Source: Kalaharituber pfeilii | Taxonomy: Eukaryota > Ascomycota > Pezizomycetes > Pezizales > Pezizaceae | Direction: 5' to 3' | NCBI GenBank assembly: GCA_015179045.1 | Contig: WHUZ01000032.1 | Span: forward strand, 1 to 64,000 | DNA length: 64,000 nucleotides | Part shown: piece after piece, positions 55,853-64,000 of the stretch | Layout of the letters: the number at the start of each line of letters is the position of its first letter | How positions within the stretch are numbered: position 1 is the first letter of the stretch | Notes under the pieces: generated by a model | What the model was told of the DNA's origin: nothing | The model's input: only the letters and a program-made list of their open reading frames with translations | The model's database searches: none | Position numbers and translations under genes: made by a program

Positions 55853-57000
55853 ACAATGCGTAACTGATTACCGGTCGACGGTAGTGTAAGGCTCACCGCC
55901 AATAGTTCTCAATGTGAGAAATACAAGGATCGGACGACAAGACATCATATCGCCGCGTCATGACGTTCGACGCCAACGGATGAGAGTTATTCATCTCATT
56001 CCCTGACTATATTTTAACACTGTTTATGCATAAACATATATAACGAACAGCCCTATCAAGGGTAAGCCCACATGAAACAGATTGACTGACGACTATATCC
56101 GGGGATTGAGCTTCGGCTCTATTATGGCATTCTGTCATTTAATGGTCCTAGCGCGAACAATGAGCTTAGTTTCACGTCAACGAAAAATCAACTTATGTAT
56201 AGTAAGCGGTTTCTAATGGTCCAAGGTCCTTCTCATTTCCTAGTCTCATGCCAAGACCCTCTGGCTGCTAGTGATTTCCCACTTCACCTAGCTATTGAGC
56301 CCGGCAACGTTTCCCGGGCATCGCCATATCCAATGATGAACAGTGTCATCCTTCACTATCATCTTCGTAATAGCTAGTCCCCCTTCCTCCCTGCATTTGC
56401 ACCACGCAATGAAAAATGGCAAGCATGTCCCAAAATATCCCATAAACCCAAACTTAGCAAGCCCGCCAGGTCCCATGACGCTCATACCCACGTGCACTAG
56501 TACCAGGCTTGTCATCTGCGTCCGTCATATAAAACAAATTCCAACCAAGCATTACTACTGCCAAAGCTCTATAAGCAACGAGACAAAAACACAGAATGCC
56601 GCCCAAGAAAAAGCAGTGAGGAAAGAAGTTCGCAACAACGCCCCCGGCCAACCGAACAAAAAACCGATAAAAGATCAACCGAAGAGATTCGACACAGCAT
56701 CTTGACGTAAGGATGCCAAATAGTTATGTTAGAAAACTGTTGTGAACCTTCTGTCTAAAATTGACAGCGGAAGGAGTAGGTGAAGCATTGAAGAGAAATG
56801 GGAAACGAGAAAACAAATAAAATAACACCGGAACACCGACACCTGCTTTTCAAGAACATGTATACTGTAGGTATGAGTTCGTCTGAAGTAAAACTAAAAA
56901 TTATGAAACAACTTTTGTCTTTCCCAGAGAAAAAGGTTCTTGAATATGGCCTTTTTGGAATATTCGTTCAAAAGAGAATTGATGAAAGCGTAAAATAGAC
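55853..57000. other. Stretch without a supported gene
   Basis: Open frames on both strands overlap at 56288-56705 (one hydrophobic on the minus strand) but neither has a recognisable domain. TCATGCCAAGACCCTCTGGC at 56246 resembles TCATGCCAGGACCCTCTGGC at 43107, a short dispersed repeat. Confidence 0.4.
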
Positions 57001-57020
57001 GAGAAAGATGCAATATAGGT

Positions 57021-57845
57021 TTACAGCCCTAATCCACCAGTAGCAATAGTGTATCCCTGAAACGCCCTCTTGATTTTGATTTCTCGCTCCCTCGCTTCCT
57101 CTGGAGTAAGATAGATTACCGTCGGCGGCTCAACAGAGCTCGACAAATTATCGCCCTTCACCAGAGACTTGAACCGGGCAACCAGACCCTTCTTGAAGGT
57201 TGTCACATTGGAGGTTGTCGCATTGGTGGTGACAGACCCTGTGCCATTTGACGACGCCCTAGAGGAGCATCTGGAGCTGTCGTTTGACCCCGCACCTCCA
57301 ATATGCAGGCTTTCATAGCCTAAGGCACCAGAGCTGCCATTGTTCAGGCAAGTTGAGGTTCCGCAAAAGGGTGCGAAAGGAGGAATCATGGCTGCGGCGA
57401 AGGATGGCGAGGAAAGGACAGTGCCAGGCCGCGATGTTATAGATGAAGAGTCGGGACGTGTGTTTGCCGACCTCGACCTCGAGCGGCCTCTCAGATGCGA
57501 GCCCGTGGTAGAGGAGTCCGTTGCCCTGTGGTACAAGGAAGGACGTGATTTTGTAGAAATGAAGGGAGGGGAAATATAGGTTGGGGTATAACTGGACTGG
57601 CATGAAGTCGACTTCAGCGATGTTTTGGAGACTGTGGGTCCAATGACTACGCCACACTGGGTTGCACCGACAGTGGCATAAGCCTCCGGGAGGCAGTGGT
57701 CGGCTGTGCTTGGAGATAGTGAGCGAGAACGGAGAAGGTACCGTGGGTTGATGTTAGCAGCGTCCATCTCAGCAGGCGATTGATGAGTTGGACGAACGGC
57801 GGAGGGAGACGCTGATCTAGTGGTCACAGAAATTCGAGAGGACAT
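57021..57845 (-). CDS. Ser/Thr-rich basic protein of unknown function
   Basis: A single open frame of 274 residues from ATG at 57845 (MSSRISVTTRSASPSAV) to the stop at 57021. The upstream open extension to 58019 has no ATG at its head, and the ATG at 57845 has a good AACATGTC context. The protein is low-complexity and rich in Ser, Thr, Arg and Pro, with an SR-like stretch (GRSRSRSANTRPDSSS) in the middle. The C-terminal part is more ordered: FKKGLVARFKSLVKGDNLSS, then EPPTVIYLTPEEAREREIKI and KRAFQGYTIATGGLGL. I do not recognise a family. No transmembrane segment or signal peptide is visible. Confidence 0.6.
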   Translation of the reverse strand: MSSRISVTTRSASPSAVRPTHQSPAEMDAANINPRYLLRSRSLSPSTADHCLPEAYATVGATQCGVVIGPTVSKTSLKSTSCQSSYTPTYISPPFISTKSRPSLYHRATDSSTTGSHLRGRSRSRSANTRPDSSSITSRPGTVLSSPSFAAAMIPPFAPFCGTSTCLNNGSSGALGYESLHIGGAGSNDSSRCSSRASSNGTGSVTTNATTSNVTTFKKGLVARFKSLVKGDNLSSSVEPPTVIYLTPEEAREREIKIKRAFQGYTIATGGLGL

Positions 57846-58800
57846 GTTGGGATGCTTTCTGGGAAAGAAACGATCTGGAACCTCAAATGGTATATCAACC
57901 ACGACTGGATATGAGCTTCTTATATGTAAAGAGAGACGATTAGTTGAAGCCTTATTTAGCGCGGTGTTGTCAAGCGTCCGTTGTTGCCTATTTCTACGCT
58001 TGCATATGTAAGGGCACAAGGCCAGCTGTTTTCTTATTGAATTCAGAATCTGCGCGGCGAGGCTGTAAGCTGTTCAAACTGATGCTGATAAAAATGAATT
58101 GGAGTTCCACCTCAGTGAATATATATTCACTTCGTCGCCAGCAGTAGCAGTTGTGGGGAAGTGCCCGCTGCAAGGTTTATTATTAGAGTAGGGTCCTAGG
58201 GTCCTAGGCTCTAGTGCCCATACATGCTTGATCGGTCCGATATTGCGCTATGCCAGGCCTGGTATGGTTTCCTCCGCGCACCTTTTTTTCCGAGCCAAAC
58301 GTTCGTTAGGAGGGTGATAACTGTTGACAAGGCAGCAAAAAACGAGGAAAAAGAACAGAACGGAAGACCCACATTCAATAACATGCGAGAACAGGGAACG
58401 GCCATGCGCCTTGCGAGGTAGCCTTAGTCTTGTTCTCGCGGACAGGCCTCATCTTGATGTCTTTCTCACTAACACTTCCTCGTTCCGCCGATACGTCAGA
58501 TGCGCCCCCCCTGCGCTTGCCACTTCGAGCAAGGCTGGCCATCAGGTCGGCGGAAGCTTCGCGCTTCCGGTATTTGTTGGGCTCTCATAGGCCATGTTCG
58601 ACATTTTCCGGATATTTGCGCCGCAACTTCTTCCAATGGATGGCAGTCGCTGCATAAGGAACGAAAGCCACTGTTAGAGGATGTTCTATTCCAAGTTGTA
58701 CCGAAGGGCACATCTCCGGTTTGAACACCACACCACTTTCATTCAAGCTTCTTCCTTCCACACTGGCCCTTGAAACGGTCATCGTGCAGGTTATCTAATA
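57846..58800. other. Spacer with a doubtful minus-strand reading frame
   Basis: 58400-58680 on the minus strand reads ATAIHWKKLRRKYPENVEHG, then stops, then a frame with KYRKREASADLMASLARSGK. It looks protein-like but too short and interrupted to call. Confidence 0.3.
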
Positions 58801-61800
58801 AGCATTGTGCTCAGAATTTATTGGAGTGTCTCTGAAACTATAGACAGCATAGCAGCCGATAATTGGAATACGGTCGGGGTGTTGGCAAGGGTCATATGCA
58901 TCCCGCAGTCCATTTGGCAACCTGGCTTGTAAGAGATATATTGCAATTACACATCCAGTAAGGTACTCGAATACATCGATAGACAGCTGACAGCACCACT
59001 ATTAGTGTGCAATTGATCTGCGTATTGGGGGATTCTGTAGCTGGATCACGCGGAACAAACTGCATTCATAACAGGAACAATTTGCTGGCTAAGTTCCAGT
59101 GGCTTGATCTCAAATAATGGACCATATTTCCTATCAACCGACTGCCAGATTCTAAACTGTGGTGTACAAAATCATTTTGTGGCAACTTGTAGGGTCACAA
59201 TCGTACCTTTAATTGTTCGTTTACTTCCTATAACAACTATATTTTCCGTTCTTAGTACAATAGCCAATTGCATTCTCGGCGCGGGTAGCCCTCATCCGTC
59301 CTCCGGACATGCCCCTGAATCGAACATCCATCTCATACTCGTCTTGACAAGCGAACAGCGTCTGCCGAGAATCGGAACCGAACAGCCGTTTTACTCTTGT
59401 GGTCTACCCTGCAGGGAACATGGAACAAGCACCAACCTTGGGAACGCGGACCAGCTTTGATCATGGTAGATCTTTTAACTTAGGGAACCCCCTTGAGCCT
59501 GACAAGTCTAATTGCCCACCTTTTTTTGTTCGCTACCCCTGCTTTCCGAGACAAGACAGATAAAGGAAGCAGTCGTTTGCGCTTACGATTCTGCTGTTAT
59601 TTGAGTTAGGATTGTGATTGGGTAAAGTTGGTGCTGTCAGGTCTACTGGATGTCTCTAGAGCCATGGCTTAAGGCAACAGTTGTCCAGCGTAAGTATCTC
59701 TGCAACTGGAGAGAGTAGGTGCGATTGACCTAGTCTGGCCATTGACCAGCCAAGTCCGAGCTAGTCGATACTGGGGCACTTGAAATTCAGGAACCATGAG
59801 GCTAGTTCTTTATTCAATTAAATGGCACTGTACCCTGTTCACTTATTGACATCGAATTTTTCGACGAAATCCTGTATCTATGCGAATCAAGAGTTCAGTT
59901 TCCTGGTACATGATCTGACGCTAGTTTGAATGTTACGGTCTAAAGGAGGCTTGGCCAAGTCACGTATCATAGGCTGAAAAACAGATTTTATGCCAAGAAG
60001 CAATGTGTTAATCTCGTCAAAAGTTATTTTTTGCTAGGCTATTTTTTTTTTGCTGAATTTTCATGCATTAATTCATGGGACAGGAGAACTTCGTGATGGG
60101 GTCCTGGCTCATTGGAACTCCTATCATAACTTTGTACATATGTAAAATTTTGAGCGCATGTGCAGTACAGAGGCAGTCACGCCAACTGTTCCGAATCTTC
60201 CATTGCACAAGATTATCCAATTCACAACTCCGGTAGGATGAGCCTAACTTGACTCAGAACTCTATGCATGCCAGCAGCTACATGTCTATGTCGCGTTCCA
60301 TATTCCATACCTCGAATTCTTCACATGTTGTACATTGTGCGTTCTCTTTTTGCAGACGATAGTTGTCGGCAATTATACCTCCCTGTTCAATTAACCTGAG
60401 CAAAGGGGCATGTGCATGCAGCTGCGCAATTTAGTGATAATTTGACAGCATTCCACGATATTGAGGAATAAAGGAATGAATCCTTTGCTCTAGAAACCTG
60501 CAGTCGCCAGAGTTTACAGAGCCATTGTGAGCTATGGTAGTGGGTAATTGCAGGCGCACTTGAAATTGGCATAGCTGAAGGATCAACACATGTAACATAA
60601 ATATTAAACAAATACGAATTGTTTACTTCTTTTGTAGGGCATCCCTTTACCGCTATGGAATCAAGGATTTATATGTGGGTGTTACGGGTGAATTTGCAAC
60701 GGCAGTATCGCTGTCGCCAATGCCTTTCCATGTTCGAGGGCTTGAAACAATTCATATTTATCTCTAAGTCACAGATAGACTTAGTTTCAATTACGATTTA
60801 ACCACTTTTTACACTAAGGTTACAGCACGTGTGATGCAATGGATAGTTTGTGTTGGCCGTTGCCAGTGGCAACAAATTAGCCAGATTTCAATGATAACAG
60901 GTAGGCAGATGCTTCATTGACACATCAACAAGGTACACGGACTTCAAGGACACATGGTCCTGGAGGGCTTGTTGTTATGAGATCAAGAGGAAATCTACGC
61001 AGACTAAGGTATCTTGCCATCTGTGGACGATTTCCTTACAGGGGCGTCCGGAAGTGCTTGTGGGTCATGAAGTGACCTTTGGAGTCAAGATATATGTTTA
61101 GATGCGCGTTTTATGATGTACATGCATGGTACGAATGCGCATCTAGTCTAGTTGACCAATGAATACCATGGGACCATGCTATAGCCACAGCAGTTGGATG
61201 ACTGCAGCTGGTAACATCGCTAGAACAGCTTAACTGTTTTCTTCACGTCACACTGGGTGGGGCAATCCCGACAAGGCTCCAGATAGAAAAACATCAGGCA
61301 ACAAGCACTAAATAAACGAAACTGAAACTGGCTACCCACCCACAAAGAACCTTGATTGTGGCTACGATCGATTTACATTATCCGTTGTGGGGTCCACGAT
61401 TTAGCACAAAATCAGAATATTCACTGTCGAATTTCCTTTGCAGGATACGTCCGTTTTTCCTCCAAACTTGTCCATGATCCTCGCAGTGGACGAATAGAAA
61501 AGTGTAGAAAAGTGGAGTGGAAGAGGGTCCTAAATGGCTATATTTAATTTCTGGCGATCTCTGAATAGCTTAGTGTAGGGCAGCCGCTTCCATGCCATAG
61601 ATATGCAGGTACAACTTGTAGCTATGTGCGGTCCGTCGGAGTTGGGAAGTGTGATCCCGTAATGCTCGAGCGTCAGTCAATGCTCCGGATCTAAGGGTTC
61701 TCATTCCGACGGCGATATTTCGACAGGTTGCTTAGATTAATGTTAGCGGGAGTAGCGTGGGGTAAGGTAAGAAGTTTGACAGTGAGGTTCAAACCGCTAC

Positions 61801-64000
61801 CCAGGTGGGGGCTCCGAGAATCACGGGAGGGCTTTACGGTTGGTATTGACAAGAAATCCTAGTAGGGGCACTACATCCAGATTTAGATGGTTATAATTTA
61901 AAACGTTGAGCAAAAATGGATCACGTTGGCATTTTTGCACACTACGTTGAAGTATCTCATATATGGGTCTCGATTGCTGAGAATGACTTAGATCTAGTCA
62001 CACTTACTTCACCCTTTCTCTCTTCCAGTTTCACACATTACTACGACATTCTACGGTGAATCATGTCAGCTGCAGCAACGTTCAGACTGAGACCCGTTTT
62101 GCTTGAGGAATATGGTACTAGTATTTCGTGTGGCGCAGAATCTTGCCTCCTTGTGTCACAACGTCCTACTATCATACGGTCGGAGTTTTAGCTGTAATTA
62201 GCAGAGTGAATGAATGTCTTACATCTGATTTTGTATCACGAGGCTGAAAAATACTCTCCGACTTCTCGTATTGGCTGACGGTGATATCTTTCTAGTTTCT
62301 TCTGCGCATCCATGAAGCTCTGACACGTAAGTTGAACATGTGATTTACCTATTTGGGTGGTCCCGAATTCGCGACGTGTCACTCTACACCAGATCCCAAT
62401 CACAGGTATTAAAACGTATTTCACAGCCTGTCACTTCTCCCCCTTCAATCCTACTATTGCAGAACCTGGTCATCGAATTTCCGTGAAAGCACATTGTTTT
62501 CCGGATGTTGCTCTTACGCATGTATGCGGAGGATATACTATAAACGCGTTATCACCGGCTTGCCTAAAGCGCGAATTATGCACACGAGCCTCAAGACACC
62601 TTCCATCTGGAGGCTTGGGAGATATTGAATAGGAGCATGTGTGTATCACTGCACAAACAAGCAAATACGGCGGAATAAGAAAGGATCATAAATGTCCCAT
62701 TACGTGTACCTATTCCACGATGGTAATTACGGTTCGTGCCTATCTGGCAGATTTTACTACAGTTCGGTATAGATCGCAACTTTTGGAACAATGGCTTTTT
62801 TGCGGATAAGAGATATATCCAAATGCGGAAAAGCAAAGTTCTGAATTTGTCAGCTGCTGACACTGTAGGACAACTTCCGCGGTGATCCTGCCTCTACCGA
62901 AATCAAGCGGAGAGGGGTATGAAGATGCAGCCTTGATAGGTTGCCATTGACACATTTACCATCTGCAGTGTACTCAGGTAGTCAATGTCGCACATACAGA
63001 GATGGATCTTGACAGTACGTAGAGTACTTAGTACTCAACCGCAGTTGCGGGAGGCTGCAAATTCGCAATCAATATATCCCCTTGTAAAGGAGTTGTTTCT
63101 TTGTCGCACATAAGAAACCGTTCATGACCGCAAGTGTCGAGATGGACAACTGTAGTTTTGTCCAGCTACCATGTGAGTACGCAGACAGGTCCACAATTTG
63201 CTTTGAAGTTGGTGCCAGGTTTGAAAGGTAACAAGTTCAGGTTTGTAGAGTACAGGTTGAGGTACTTTTTACATCTGTTTATCTTACATCTATTTTGTAG
63301 CATTAGTCAGTAATTCGTACAATAAATGATAACAGCTCGTCCCGTCTTTTCAATTGTGAATCCCAGGTCCTCTTATGTAATTCTCCGTTGCTAGAGCTTT
63401 GGTTCGAGTAGCAGTGGAATCTGGCTAATAAAGGAGGCGGCATTAGAAGAAACTGGAAGCGGGAGTGTCCGTCTGTGGTTAAATTTGCATGCACCTGAGG
63501 CTTGTGAATAGGGATTTTTAGCGCCCACCCCCTCTTCCGATCCCCGGTAACACTGACAAGATGTCCGAAATCACCTTCCTATCGCTCCTATCGAACCACA
63601 GAACCTTAAATGGTTCCAATCTCCGAACTAAAATTCTGCACTCAACATCGTATTCACAATCAATTATCTTCCAAGACTTCTGTATCCGTAGCTGCATGTG
63701 GTTCCTAGTTCAATATATTAGGTAGATTGAAAGGTGAATGCTAGCATCACGAACTGATGTTGCACATCGGTGCTTCATAGGAAAAACGGTGATCGAGATA
63801 AGAAAATCAGATTGAGCGTTAGACAGTTCGGAGCTAACTTAGCTACCTTAGGTTCAGTGCATAACAGCAAGCTACGGTAAGGCAGGGAGGGCTTTGACCA
63901 TCTTCGCCCGTACTACGATATTATCCTTTTGGGAACGCATCCTTTTGGAAAGTTGCCCTTTTGCAAAGTCGTCTTTTCATAACATTTCGCAACAAACCGA
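58801..64000. other. Gene-free 5.2 kb
   Basis: I found no coding region with a known domain, no transposon ends, no LINE tails, no tandem arrays and no RNA genes. Base composition is balanced and not low-complexity, unlike the repeat-filled regions before it. Confidence 0.45.

Noticed and set aside
56288..56705. Small gene on either strand
   Set aside because: Two overlapping frames on opposite strands, neither with a known domain or convincing start context.

Overview
The window looks like nuclear DNA of a filamentous ascomycete (Pezizomycotina) with a repeat-rich genome. The reasons are short 60-100 nt introns with GT..AG ends and CTAAC/CTGAC-type branch sites; gene families typical of these fungi (PTH11/rhodopsin-like membrane protein, TRANK1-like UvrD helicase with TPR and IQ-like repeats, DUF3074 START-like protein, NPP1/NLP protein, secreted tyrosinase, EST1/SMG6-type domain); and fungal transposon classes (Tad-like LINEs ending in RNase H, pogo/Fot1-like and Tc1/mariner-like elements, a DIRS-like retroelement, a Ty3/gypsy chromovirus). 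A Pezizomycetes-type genome (truffle or morel relatives) is a guess from the repeat load, not shown.

Layout. 1-14.1 kb is almost entirely mobile DNA: a gypsy chromodomain relic, a 1.87 kb palindromic fold-back element, a decayed DIRS-like element, a second fold-back element carrying a hAT-like MITE, a LINE inserted in a LINE, a MITE, and two pogo-like elements 11 bp apart. 14.8-16.1 kb is an intact three-exon tyrosinase gene. 16.5-20.4 kb holds TIR elements and a LINE tail copy. 20.5-21.9 kb is a five-exon seven-helix membrane protein gene. 23.1-30.1 kb is a pogo-like element followed by a five-level nest of insertions whose order can be read from target-site duplications. 30.4-38.9 kb is one very large multi-exon helicase gene on the minus strand. 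38.9-44.1 kb is again mobile DNA. 44.7-47.2 kb is a DUF3074 gene broken in frame twice, each time at a G6 run. 47.2-52.2 kb is gene-poor with a pogo-like copy. 52.2-53.5 kb is an NLP-type gene. 55.0-55.8 kb is an EST1-type relic, 57.0-57.8 kb a Ser-rich orphan gene, and 58-64 kb has no gene I can support.

The host genes are unrelated single genes and do not form a cluster. The strongest unusual signal is a set of tail-only retroposons. Two LINE 3'-end families (A and B) end in a stem-loop followed by poly(A). Several loci contain only that stem-loop (about 40 nt) plus poly(A), flanked by 10-14 bp target-site duplications, and all begin within 0-2 nt of the stem base. The family A stem is supported by compensatory base changes between copies. 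Other notable points are a tandemly duplicated symmetric mini-exon system in the helicase gene and two fold-back TIR families that share a 12-bp tandem repeat.
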